A stretch of DNA of 64,000 nt from Streptomyces triticagri (GTDB lineage Bacteria; Actinomycetota; Actinomycetes; Streptomycetales; Streptomycetaceae), in contig NZ_QUAK01000194.1 of NCBI RefSeq assembly GCF_003429565.1, positions 1 through 64,000 on the forward strand, read 5' to 3'. The notes beneath the pieces were generated by a model that saw nothing but the letters and a program-made list of their open reading frames with translations, searched no databases and was not told where the DNA came from. Made by a program: the position numbers and the translations under genes. Below are positions 1 through 7,869 of the stretch, piece after piece; within the stretch, counting starts at the first letter, position 1; each line of letters begins with the position of its first letter.

Positions 1-44
1 CGTTCACGAACGGGGCGCCCCATCGGCGTAGGTACGGGTGGCTG

Positions 45-1253
45 CTACGGAAGCGCCAGCATCCGCTCGAGCGCGAGCTTGGCGAAGCTCTCCGTCTCCT
101 TGTCCACCTCGATGCGGTTGACCAGGTTGCCCTCCGCGAGCGACTCCAGGGTCCACACCAGGTGCGGCAGGTCGATCCGGTTCATCGTCGAGCAGAAGCA
201 GACCGTCTTGTCGAGGAAGACGATCTCCTTGCCCTCGTCCGCGAAGCGGTTGGCGAGCCGGCGGACCAGATTCAGCTCGGTGCCGATCGCCCACTTCGAG
301 CCGGCGGGCGCCGCCTCCAGGGCCTTGATGATGTACTCCGTCGAGCCCACGTAGTCCGCCGCCGAGACGACCTCGTGCTTGCACTCGGGGTGCACCAGCA
401 CATTGACGCCCGGTATGCGCTCGCGCACGTCGTTCACCGAGTCGAGCGAGAAGCGGCCGTGCACCGAGCAGTGACCGCGCCAGAGGATCATCTTCGCCGC
501 GCGCAGCTGCTCCACGGTGAGCCCGCCGCCGGGCTTGTGCGGGTTGTAGACCACGCAGTCGTCGAGGGACATGCCCATGTCCCGTACCGCGGTGTTCCGG
601 CCGAGGTGCTGGTCGGGCAGGAACAGCACCTTGGTGGCGCCGGGCGCTCCCTGCTCGAAGGCCCAGTCGAGGGCCCGTTTCGCATTGGACGAGGTGCAGA
701 TGGTGCCGCCGTGCTTGCCGGTGAACGCCTTGATGTCCGCCGAGGAGTTCATGTACGAGACGGGCACGACCTGTTCGGCGATGCCGGCCTCGGTCAGTAC
801 GTCCCAGCACTCGGCGACCTGCTCGGCGCTCGCCATGTCGGCCATCGAGCAGCCGGCCGCGAGATCGGGCAGGACCACCTTCTGGTCGTCCCCGGTGAGG
901 ATGTCGGCCGACTCGGCCATGAAGTGCACACCGCAGAAGACGATGTACTCGGCCTCGGGCCGCGCGGCGGCGTCCCTGGCCAGCTTGAAGGAGTCGCCGG
1001 TGACGTCGGCGAACTGGATGACCTCGTCGCGCTGGTAGTGGTGGCCGAGCACGAAGACCTTGTCCCCAAGCTTCTCCTTGGCCGCGCGGGCGCGCTCCAC
1101 CAGGTCCGGGTCGGATGCGGCGGGCAGGTCGCCGGGGCACTCCACGCCGCGCTCGCTCCTCGGGTCGGCCTCGCGGCCGAGCAGGAGCAGGGCGAGCGGT
1201 GTCGCGGTTACGTCGAGATCCTGGCGAGGCTGGGCGGTGGTCACGTCACGCAC
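45..1253 (-). CDS. nadA: Quinolinate synthase A (NadA)
   Basis: NadA condenses iminoaspartate (from NadB) with dihydroxyacetone phosphate to make quinolinate, the first committed step of de novo NAD synthesis; it is a cytosolic [4Fe-4S] enzyme. The 402-residue protein shows the family blocks GHHYQRDEV and FCGVHFMAESADI, then GTICTSSNA and a C-terminal TVCFCSTMNRIDLPHL, which carry the cluster cysteines. The long N-terminal part before GHHYQ is usual in actinobacteria. The GTG codon four residues in is an alternative start. On the same strand a good -10 hexamer (TATGAT) lies at 1346-1351. The divergent neighbour is the Fe-S insertion protein ErpA, which fits since NadA needs a cluster. Confidence 0.95.
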   Translation of the reverse strand: MRDVTTAQPRQDLDVTATPLALLLLGREADPRSERGVECPGDLPAASDPDLVERARAAKEKLGDKVFVLGHHYQRDEVIQFADVTGDSFKLARDAAARPEAEYIVFCGVHFMAESADILTGDDQKVVLPDLAAGCSMADMASAEQVAECWDVLTEAGIAEQVVPVSYMNSSADIKAFTGKHGGTICTSSNAKRALDWAFEQGAPGATKVLFLPDQHLGRNTAVRDMGMSLDDCVVYNPHKPGGGLTVEQLRAAKMILWRGHCSVHGRFSLDSVNDVRERIPGVNVLVHPECKHEVVSAADYVGSTEYIIKALEAAPAGSKWAIGTELNLVRRLANRFADEGKEIVFLDKTVCFCSTMNRIDLPHLVWTLESLAEGNLVNRIEVDKETESFAKLALERMLALP

Positions 1254-1345
1254 CCTTTCTACGTGTTGATGAGTGCGGCGCGAGCCGCTCCCGCGGAGTC
1301 CGTGCGGTGACGCCAGGACCCCTTCTCGTCTAAATGACGCTATCT

Positions 1346-1351
1346 ATCATA
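1346..1351 (-). promoter_or_regulatory. Candidate -10 element of nadA
   Basis: A TATGAT hexamer lies on the minus strand about 90 bp upstream of nadA, in a patch far richer in AT than its surroundings. No convincing -35 is placed at 16-18 bp. A 10-bp palindrome (GATGGCCATC) lies just upstream at 1373-1382 and could be an operator; this is inference only. Confidence 0.35.
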
Positions 1352-1555
1352 ACCGCTTCACGTCAGTTTGACGATGGCCATCATGTCGATGTGACGCATT
1401 CCCGGGCGGCCGGGCCGCACCGTAGCCACCGGGTGTGTGCGAGCATGAAGGACAGGAACGGCGCTGGATATTTCTTCAGCCCGCCCGGAATGAATCCGGG
1501 GCCACGGCGGTTGTCGCCGTCGGCAAGCAGTCCGAACAACCCGGGAGAGAAGCAG

Positions 1556-1912
1556 ATGTCCGTATCGGACGAGAAGACCACGGTCAGCGACGGCATCCTC
1601 CTGTCCGACGCCGCCGCGGGCAAGGTCAAGGCCCTGCTCGAGCAGGAGGGTCGCGACGATCTCGCGCTGCGCGTGGCCGTTCAGCCCGGCGGCTGCTCGG
1701 GCCTGCGGTACCAGCTGTTCTTCGACGAGCGCTCGCTCGACGGTGACGTCGTCAAGGACTTCGGCGGCGTCAAGGTGGTCACCGACCGCATGAGCGCTCC
1801 GTACCTGGGCGGCGCCTCGATCGACTTCGTCGACACCATCGAGAAGCAGGGCTTCACGATCGACAATCCGAACGCCACCGGCTCCTGCGCCTGCGGCGAC
1901 TCCTTCAGCTGA
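1556..1912 (+). CDS. erpA: Iron-sulfur cluster insertion protein ErpA (HesB/IscA family)
   Basis: A-type carrier that accepts Fe-S clusters from the SUF scaffold and passes them to client apoproteins in the cytosol. The 118-residue protein has the three conserved cysteines of the family: one in QPGGCSGLRY and two in the C-terminal CACGDSFS. The ATG at 1556 is chosen because GGGAGAG lies just upstream and the protein then matches the usual length; the frame stays open far upstream (from 1334) but that extension has no family character. It is divergent from nadA, a likely client, and followed by a strong palindromic terminator. Actinobacterial homologues sit beside adenosine kinase as here. Confidence 0.92.
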   Translation: MSVSDEKTTVSDGILLSDAAAGKVKALLEQEGRDDLALRVAVQPGGCSGLRYQLFFDERSLDGDVVKDFGGVKVVTDRMSAPYLGGASIDFVDTIEKQGFTIDNPNATGSCACGDSFS

Positions 1913-1925
1913 CCGACTGCAGCTG

Positions 1926-1965
1926 AGCGGCCCGCCCTTCCCCTCGAGGGGAAGGGCGGGCCGCT
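1926..1965. terminator. Perfect 40-bp palindromic terminator between convergent genes
   Basis: Positions 1926-1945 and 1946-1965 are exact reverse complements. The hairpin lies 13 bp past the erpA stop and about 33 bp from the stop of the convergent minus-strand gene, so it can serve both. There is no U-tract, which is common for Streptomyces terminators. Confidence 0.8.
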
Positions 1966-1998
1966 GTGTGTCGTGCTGCTGCCGTCCTGCCGCCGCGG

Positions 1999-3510
1999 TC
2001 AACGCTTCGGCAGCGCCGTCCCGTTGGACCCGACGACCTCGCGGTCGCCGAGCGGCTTGTCCAGCGTGACCTTCACCGTCTGCTGCTTGGCGATCATGAT
2101 GCAGGCGGTGTCCTTCTTGATCGGCGTCCCGGTGATGCGCACCTCGACCCGGTCGCCCTTCTCCTTCGCGTCAGCGCTGTACTTGCTGCACACCCCGCCC
2201 CAGAACTTCAGCGTCAGGGTCCTGCCGTCGGCGTCGTAGGACTCGGGGCGCACGCTGCGCGGGCCCTGCTCGGTGCCGTCCCGCGGCGGCTCGGTCCCGG
2301 TGGGTGCCGGCGTCGGCTCCGCGGAGCGCGGCGCGGCCAGGAACTTCGGCTCCACCGCGGGGTGCGTGAGGGTGACATCGCGGTCCGAGCCGTTGTTCCG
2401 CACGGTGTACAGCCACGAAGGCACCAATGTGTGCCGCCCGTTCTCGAAGTGCACGGCGAGGCCGAACTCGGCGCTCCGTACGTCCACGGGGGCGGGCTTC
2501 TTGCCCGATGAGGTGGGCTTGCCGTCCGGCGCGCAGGGGGCGACCGGCTTGCTTGCGACGCCGCCGTCCTTGCCGGTGCCCGCGTCGTCCTTCGTGGTCG
2601 AGCCGACGTCCTGCGGTACCGCACTCGCGCAGCCGCCGATGCCGCCGCGGGGCTTGCCCGAGCCGGCGGAGTTCAGTCGCTCCAGCGTCTTCTCGGCACC
2701 CGCCACCGGATACTCGGCGCCCTTCACGGGCTCGCTCAGCCGGCCGCTGCCGCCGCTGACCACACCGTCGGGGCCCACCTGGATGCCGACCGACCAGCCG
2801 TAGGTCGGCAGACCGCCGATCACCGGGTCGGCGTTGACCACCCGTACCGCGCCCATGGTCTGCTCGGCGTCGGTCTTCGCGTCGCTCAGGCCGAGCGCCT
2901 TCAGGACCGGGGCGGCGGCCTTCTTCGCGGCCGCCTCGCTGACCGCCTTGCTGTCGTCGGCCGAGCCGCGCGCCGTCCCCGCCGAGCCGCCGACCGTCGT
3001 ACAGGCCTTTCCCTTGGGGCAGTTGTCGGTGTCGCTCGGGCGGTGCAGCGTGTACGTCCAGGCGCCCGGGGCCGCACGGCCGACCTGGAGCAGCGGTCCG
3101 TCCTTCGGGTTGCCCACCCGCCAGGTGTTGCCCTCGGCCCGCGGGGAGCCCTTCACATCGAGCGCCTCGGCCAGCTTCGCGACGCTCGCGGAGTCGACCT
3201 TCGCCTTCGCCCGGTACACCGGCGCCGAGTCCGGCCCGTCGGGCAGCTTGTCCGCGGCGCGGTAGATCACCCCGCCCGGTGCGGGCTCGCCGGGCGCCAC
3301 GCCTTCGGTGTGGCCGTCCAGGTCCAACGGCGGGGGAGTGGCGCCGTCCGCGCCCGCACCCGCATCGGCGCGCGGGCTGTCCCCGGAGGCGTTGGTGGCC
3401 AGATACGCGCCGCCACCCCCGGCGATCAGTACCGCGGCCGCGACGGACACGACGGCCAGCGGAGTGCGTCGTCGGCGGGGGCCGCTCTCGTCCGGTCGTT
3501 CGGTGCTCAC
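1999..3510 (-). CDS. Secreted/membrane-anchored hypothetical protein
   Basis: A 503-residue protein with an Arg-rich N terminus and one hydrophobic segment at about residues 17-39 (TPLAVVSVAAAVLIAGGG), then a long Ala/Gly/Asp/Lys-rich extracytoplasmic part with several Cys residues. It looks like a signal-anchored exported protein. I recognise no catalytic motif; similar proteins are annotated as hypothetical membrane proteins in Streptomyces. The start is GTG at 3510, preceded on its strand by an excellent GAAGGAG ribosome site. It converges on erpA with the shared terminator at 1926-1965. Function unknown. Confidence 0.8.
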   Translation of the reverse strand: MSTERPDESGPRRRRTPLAVVSVAAAVLIAGGGGAYLATNASGDSPRADAGAGADGATPPPLDLDGHTEGVAPGEPAPGGVIYRAADKLPDGPDSAPVYRAKAKVDSASVAKLAEALDVKGSPRAEGNTWRVGNPKDGPLLQVGRAAPGAWTYTLHRPSDTDNCPKGKACTTVGGSAGTARGSADDSKAVSEAAAKKAAAPVLKALGLSDAKTDAEQTMGAVRVVNADPVIGGLPTYGWSVGIQVGPDGVVSGGSGRLSEPVKGAEYPVAGAEKTLERLNSAGSGKPRGGIGGCASAVPQDVGSTTKDDAGTGKDGGVASKPVAPCAPDGKPTSSGKKPAPVDVRSAEFGLAVHFENGRHTLVPSWLYTVRNNGSDRDVTLTHPAVEPKFLAAPRSAEPTPAPTGTEPPRDGTEQGPRSVRPESYDADGRTLTLKFWGGVCSKYSADAKEKGDRVEVRITGTPIKKDTACIMIAKQQTVKVTLDKPLGDREVVGSNGTALPKR

Positions 3511-3691
3511 CGCATCGCTCCTTCGCCTGCGCCGGCCCAGGGCCGTACGTCATGTCCCCAGAATGTCCCCGGAGAATGTTCCCCGGATGAGGAATCGACG
3601 ATGGGACGAAGCGGAGGGGCGCACGGTTCCCGGAACGCGCCCCTCAAGGCGGCGTCCCCGAGGATCAGGGCGAGGTGTGCGAGGGCCGGAG

Positions 3692-3892
3692 CTAGTCCCC
3701 GTAGTCCGACATCTGGTCGAGCATGCGCGCCGAGGTGCTCGGCACCCGCACGCCGTGGATCAGGGACGGAGCCACTGGTGCGGTGGTCGGCTCGGCCGGG
3801 GTCGACCAGTGCGCGACCATCCGCGCGCAGTCCCCGCGCAGCTGGTCCAGATCGAGGTCGGAGTGCTCCGGCAGGCCGGTATGGGTCGACAT
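3692..3892 (-). CDS. Small conserved-looking hypothetical protein, leaderless
   Basis: A 66-residue protein beginning MSTHTGLPEHSDLDLDQLRG, rich in acidic residues, with no signal or membrane segment. I do not recognise a family. The ATG at 3892 is preferred over an upstream in-frame start at 3922 because a TACGGT -10 element sits at 3899-3904 on the same strand, leaving 6 nt before the ATG: the pattern of a leaderless Streptomyces mRNA. Codon use has the expected GC3 bias. It lies divergent to adoK. Confidence 0.6.
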   Translation of the reverse strand: MSTHTGLPEHSDLDLDQLRGDCARMVAHWSTPAEPTTAPVAPSLIHGVRVPSTSARMLDQMSDYGD

Positions 3893-3932
3893 AACGGAAC
3901 CGTACGCACGGCACACCCCCATGAGAAAGGTC

Positions 3933-3938
3933 TACTAT
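3933..3938 (+). promoter_or_regulatory. Candidate -10 element of adoK
   Basis: TACTAT on the plus strand about 90 bp before the adoK start, at the edge of an AT-richer patch. It is part of a small dyad (CTAC, 6 nt, GTAG at 3932-3945). No clear -35 is seen. Confidence 0.35.
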
Positions 3939-4027
3939 CGGGTAGTTTTGCCTGTTCAGTGAAGCGGCCGGGACCCGGTAGCGTGAAGCGTCAGCTCCTC
4001 CCGTCGCCTCCCGCAGGAGACTCAGCC

Positions 4028-5002
4028 GTGCGTATCGCAGTCACCGGCTCCATCGCCACCGACCACCTCATGACCTTCCCCGGCCGTTTCGCCGACCAAC
4101 TGGTCGCGGATCAGCTGCACACGGTCTCTCTCTCGTTCCTCGTCGACAACCTCGACGTACGCAGAGGAGGCGTCGGTGCCAACATCGCCTTCGGCATGGG
4201 CCAGCTGGGCGCAGGCCCGGTCCTGGTCGGCGCCGCGGGCGCCGACTTCGACGAGTACCGCGCCTGGCTCGACCGGCACGGTGTGGACACCGCCTCCGTA
4301 CGGATCTCGGAGGTGCTGCACACCGCCCGCTTCGTCTGCACCACGGACGCCGACCACAATCAGATCGGCTCCTTCTACACCGGCGCGATGAGCGAGGCCC
4401 GCCTCATCGAGCTGCACTCCGTCGCCGAGCGAGTCGGCGGCCTCGACCTGGTGCTGATCGGCGCCGACGACCCGGAGGCGATGCTCCGCCACACCGAGGA
4501 GTGCCGCAGCCGCAGCATCCCGTTCGCCGCCGACTTCTCGCAGCAGATCGCCCGCATGGACGGCGAGGAGATCCGCACCCTCATGGACGGCGCGACGTAC
4601 CTCTTCTCCAACGAGTACGAGAAGGGGCTCATCGAGACCAAGACCGGCTGGAGCGACCAGGAGGTCCTCGAGCGGGTCGGTCACCGGGTCACCACGCTCG
4701 GCGCCCGCGGCGTCCGCATCGAGCGCGTGGGCGAGGACCCGATCGAGGTCGGCTGCCCGGAGGAGACCGCCAAGGTCGACCCGACCGGCGTCGGCGACGC
4801 CTTCCGCGCCGGCTTCCTGTCCGGGCTCGGCTGGGGCGTCGGCCTGGAGCGCGCCGCCCAGGTCGGCTGCATGCTGGCCACCCTGGTCATCGAGACCCTC
4901 GGCACCCAGGAGTACACGCTGCGCGGCGTCACCTTCATGGACCGCTTCACCAAGGCCTACGGCTACGACGCGGCGACCGAGGTCCGCGAGCATCTGTCGT
5001 AG
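4028..5002 (+). CDS. adoK: Adenosine kinase (PfkB/ribokinase family)
   Basis: Phosphorylates adenosine to AMP with ATP, salvaging purine and removing the product of S-adenosylhomocysteine breakdown. The 324-residue protein closely resembles, from memory, mycobacterial AdoK (Rv2202c): N-terminal VTGSIATDHLM, a RRGGVGANIAFGMGQLG sugar-binding segment and the PfkB signature DPTGVGDAFRAGF with catalytic Asp257. GTG at 4028 is chosen for its CAGGAGA ribosome site at 4014-4020; the frame runs open far upstream without protein-like content. It is followed by a terminator hairpin and a convergent cysteine desulfurase. Placement beside erpA is conserved with Mycobacterium. A related sugar kinase specificity cannot be excluded. 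Confidence 0.88.
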   Translation: MRIAVTGSIATDHLMTFPGRFADQLVADQLHTVSLSFLVDNLDVRRGGVGANIAFGMGQLGAGPVLVGAAGADFDEYRAWLDRHGVDTASVRISEVLHTARFVCTTDADHNQIGSFYTGAMSEARLIELHSVAERVGGLDLVLIGADDPEAMLRHTEECRSRSIPFAADFSQQIARMDGEEIRTLMDGATYLFSNEYEKGLIETKTGWSDQEVLERVGHRVTTLGARGVRIERVGEDPIEVGCPEETAKVDPTGVGDAFRAGFLSGLGWGVGLERAAQVGCMLATLVIETLGTQEYTLRGVTFMDRFTKAYGYDAATEVREHLS

Positions 5003-5062
5003 TCCGCGACCGAGCATGTGCCGCAGGGGATCACGCCCCGCGGACGCACCCGATTCATGACA

Positions 5063-5117
5063 GCGGCCCCCGGCCCGCCCTCTCGCTCACGCGCGAGGAA
5101 TGCGGACCGGGGGCCGC
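5063..5117. terminator. Bidirectional terminator hairpin
   Basis: A 16-bp stem with one mismatch pairs 5063-5078 with 5102-5117; the loop holds a further small stem. It lies between the convergent adoK and nifS-tusA genes. Confidence 0.65.
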
Positions 5118-5143
5118 CGTCGCACGAGGCGGGGCCGCGCCCC

Positions 5144-6541
5144 TCAGGTGAGCCGCCGCACCCGGTACGCCACGCCCCCGTCCACCGGCTGCTCGCCCTC
5201 GTAGGCCTGCTCGCGCATCTCGCACCAGGCCGGGATGTCGAGGCGGGCGGCCGCGTCGTCCGACAGGACCGTCACCGTGCCGCCCACCGGCACCCGGCCG
5301 ATCACCTTGGCCAGTTCGATCACCGGGATCGGGCACCGCTTGCCGAGCGCGTCGACGACCAGCTCCGCCGATGCGTCCTCGCCGGCCGAGGCGTCCGCCG
5401 GGTCCCCTGCGGCCGGCACGCCCAGTTTGGCGCGCACCTCCGCCACCGCTCCGGGCACCACCTGCAGGAACCGGTCGACGTCGTCGTCCGCGGTGCCCAG
5501 CGGCAGCGACACCCGGATGTTCCCCTCGCTGAGCACACCCATCGCCTTCAGGACATGGCTGGGCGTCAGGGTGGAGCTGGTGCACGAGGAGCCCGACGAC
5601 ACCGAGAAGCCGGCCCGGTCCAGCTCGTGCAGCAGGGTCTCTCCATCGACATGGAGACACGAGAAGGTCAGCAGATGCGGCAGCCGCCGCTCCGGATCGC
5701 CGACCACCTCCACGTCCGGCACCAGTTCGGCCACCCGACGCCGGATCCGGTCCGTCAACTCGCGCAGCCTGGCCGCCTCCTGGGCCGCCTCCGCCCGTAC
5801 CGCCCGCAGCGAGGCCGCCGCGGCGACCACCGCCGGGATGTTCTCGAAGCCGGCGGCCCGGCCCGACTCCCGTTCGTCGGACGGGCCTTGTGGCGCGAAG
5901 CGCACTCCCTTGCGTACGACGAGAAGACCGACACCGGACGGACCGCCCCATTTGTGCGCACTGCCCGCGAGCAGCGACCAGTCACCCGGCACCGGCCCCC
6001 ACAGCAACGACTGCGCCGCGTCCACCAGGAGCGGAACCCCCGCGGCACGACACGCAGACGCCACCTCCGGCACCGGCTGCCGCGTGCCCACCTCGTGGTT
6101 GGCCGACTGCAGACAGGCCAGCGCGGTGTCCGCCCGCAGCAGCGCGGCGAACTCCGCCGGATCGACCCGCCCCGCACGGTCGACGGGCACCTCCTGCACC
6201 TCACCGCCCGACGCCTCGTGCGCCGCCGCCGAATGGAGTACGCACGAATGCTCGACGGAGGACACCACGAGATGCCGCCCCACCCGCGACCGGCCGGCCA
6301 GCGCGCCGGACATCGCCGCATGCACCGCACGCGTACCGGAGGAGGTGAACACCAGCTCGTCCGGCCGGCACCCCACCGCATCCGCGGCCGCCTCGCGCGC
6401 GGCATCGAGCAGCAACCTGGCGCGCCGGCCCTCCCGATGGAGCCGGGCCGGGTCGGCCCAGCCCTCGTCGAGGGAGGCCTCGAGGGCCTGCCGGGCCACC
6501 GGGTGCAGAGGGACGGAGGATGCGGCGTCGAAGTAGGGCAC
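5144..6541 (-). CDS. Cysteine desulfurase fused to a C-terminal TusA sulfurtransferase domain
   Basis: The 465-residue protein joins two sulfur enzymes. Residues 1-375 are a class V PLP cysteine desulfurase (NifS type): PLP lysine K197 in SAHKWGG and persulfide-forming C320 in SVSSGSSCTSSTL. Residues 392-465 are a TusA/SirA-like domain with the CPxP motif KRCPIPVIEL, catalytic C403. The design suggests sulfur is taken from cysteine at C320 and passed in cis to C403, then to an unknown acceptor such as tRNA, molybdopterin or thiamine synthesis. It is transcribed away from ctaC. A second, SufS-like enzyme lies at 18167-19552, so the two probably have different clients. The domain fusion is plainly visible; the acceptor is inference. 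Confidence 0.9.
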   Translation of the reverse strand: MPYFDAASSVPLHPVARQALEASLDEGWADPARLHREGRRARLLLDAAREAAADAVGCRPDELVFTSSGTRAVHAAMSGALAGRSRVGRHLVVSSVEHSCVLHSAAAHEASGGEVQEVPVDRAGRVDPAEFAALLRADTALACLQSANHEVGTRQPVPEVASACRAAGVPLLVDAAQSLLWGPVPGDWSLLAGSAHKWGGPSGVGLLVVRKGVRFAPQGPSDERESGRAAGFENIPAVVAAAASLRAVRAEAAQEAARLRELTDRIRRRVAELVPDVEVVGDPERRLPHLLTFSCLHVDGETLLHELDRAGFSVSSGSSCTSSTLTPSHVLKAMGVLSEGNIRVSLPLGTADDDVDRFLQVVPGAVAEVRAKLGVPAAGDPADASAGEDASAELVVDALGKRCPIPVIELAKVIGRVPVGGTVTVLSDDAAARLDIPAWCEMREQAYEGEQPVDGGVAYRVRRLT

Positions 6542-6876
6542 GCGCTCACGCTAACCCCGGTCCCGGGACGAGCTGCGGCGACCCGTGCCCCGCCTCGTAC
6601 AGACGACTCACCGACCGGCCGGGATGCCCCGGCGAACCGGTGGAGCCTCCGTCAGATACCGCGCCGAGCCGCCGAATCGGAGTGCCGGGGCGCCTGCTCA
6701 CCACCCCTTCGGGGAGTGCCGCGGCGCGTTGGGCACCCTCCCCGCGCGACCCCAAATAGCGTCCAGTAGGGTTTGGTCCGCATAAACATCCAAACCCTGC
6801 CCGTACAGGGTCCGGAGCCCGACCACCTCCAAGGACGAGCCCGGCCGAGCGGGCGAGACTCTCGGGAAGGCGCTAC
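6542..6876. promoter_or_regulatory. Divergent promoter region, nifS-tusA / ctaC
   Basis: A 335-bp gap without a credible gene. A TAGGGT -10-like hexamer at 6767-6772 points toward ctaC and would give a leader of about 100 nt. I see no riboswitch or clear operator. Confidence 0.4.
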
Positions 6877-7869
6877 GTGAGTCCCAACGGCTCCGACCTC
6901 CCCCACCGCCTGAAGGGCGTGGGCGGTACCCCCATGTCGCGGCGCCCGATGCGGCGGAAGCTGCTCCAGGCGCTGACTGCGGGCCTGATCCTGGCATCCG
7001 CCACAGGATGCACATACAAGGACTTTCCCCGCCTCGGCATGCCGACCCCGACCACGGAGGAGGCGCCGCGGATCCTGTCGCTCTGGCAGGGCTCGTGGGC
7101 GGCAGCCCTCGTCACGGGCGTGCTCGTATGGGGCCTGATCCTGTGGAGTGTCATCTTCCACCGGCGCAGCCGCACCAAGGTCGAGGTTCCCCAGCAGACC
7201 CGGTACAACATGCCCATCGAGGCGCTGTACACCGTGGTCCCGCTGATCATCGTCTCGGTCCTCTTCTACTTCACCGCTCGTGACGAGTCGAAGCTCCTCG
7301 CGCTCGACGAGAAGCCCACCCACACCATCAATGTGGTCGGCTTCCAGTGGAGCTGGGCCTTCAACTACATCGAGGACGTCGAGGGCTCGAGCGGCGACGC
7401 GAAGAAGGACGAGAACCTCAAGGCGATCCCCAACCGGTTCGTCGAGCAGTTCCCGGACAACGCGGGCGGTGTGCACCACGTCGGCACTCCCGGCGAACGC
7501 AATCCGCAGAACAAGAACCCGGGCCCGACCCTGTGGCTGCCGAAGGGCGAGAAGGTCCGGTTCGTCCTGACCTCCCGCGATGTCATCCACTCCTTCTGGG
7601 TGGTGCCGTTCCTGATGAAGCAGGACGTCATCCCGGGACACACCAACACCTTCGAGGTGACTCCGAACAAGGAGGGCACCTTCATGGGTAAGTGCGCCGA
7701 GCTCTGCGGCGTCGATCACTCCCGGATGCTCTTCAACGTCAAGGTCGTCTCCCCCGAGCGCTACAAGGAGCATCTCGAGGAGCTGGCCGAGAAGGGCCAG
7801 ACCGGCTACGTCCCGTCGGGCATCGAGCAGACGGACCCGGCCAGGAATGCGGAGAAGAACCAACTGTGA
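6877..7869 (+). CDS. ctaC: Cytochrome c oxidase subunit II (CtaC)
   Basis: Subunit II of the aa3 oxidase; its CuA centre receives electrons from cytochrome cc of QcrC in the actinobacterial bcc-aa3 supercomplex. The 330-residue protein has a lipoprotein signal with Cys45 (ILASATGC), two membrane helices at roughly residues 73-95 and 115-135, and an exported cupredoxin domain with the CuA motif GKCAELCGVDHSRM (Cys273, Cys277, His281). The start is GTG at 6877 after a GGGAAGG-like site. Its stop overlaps the ctaD start, so ctaC-ctaD-ctaF form one operon. A loop insertion around residues 168-205 is typical of actinobacterial CtaC. Confidence 0.95.
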   Translation: MSPNGSDLPHRLKGVGGTPMSRRPMRRKLLQALTAGLILASATGCTYKDFPRLGMPTPTTEEAPRILSLWQGSWAAALVTGVLVWGLILWSVIFHRRSRTKVEVPQQTRYNMPIEALYTVVPLIIVSVLFYFTARDESKLLALDEKPTHTINVVGFQWSWAFNYIEDVEGSSGDAKKDENLKAIPNRFVEQFPDNAGGVHHVGTPGERNPQNKNPGPTLWLPKGEKVRFVLTSRDVIHSFWVVPFLMKQDVIPGHTNTFEVTPNKEGTFMGKCAELCGVDHSRMLFNVKVVSPERYKEHLEELAEKGQTGYVPSGIEQTDPARNAEKNQL

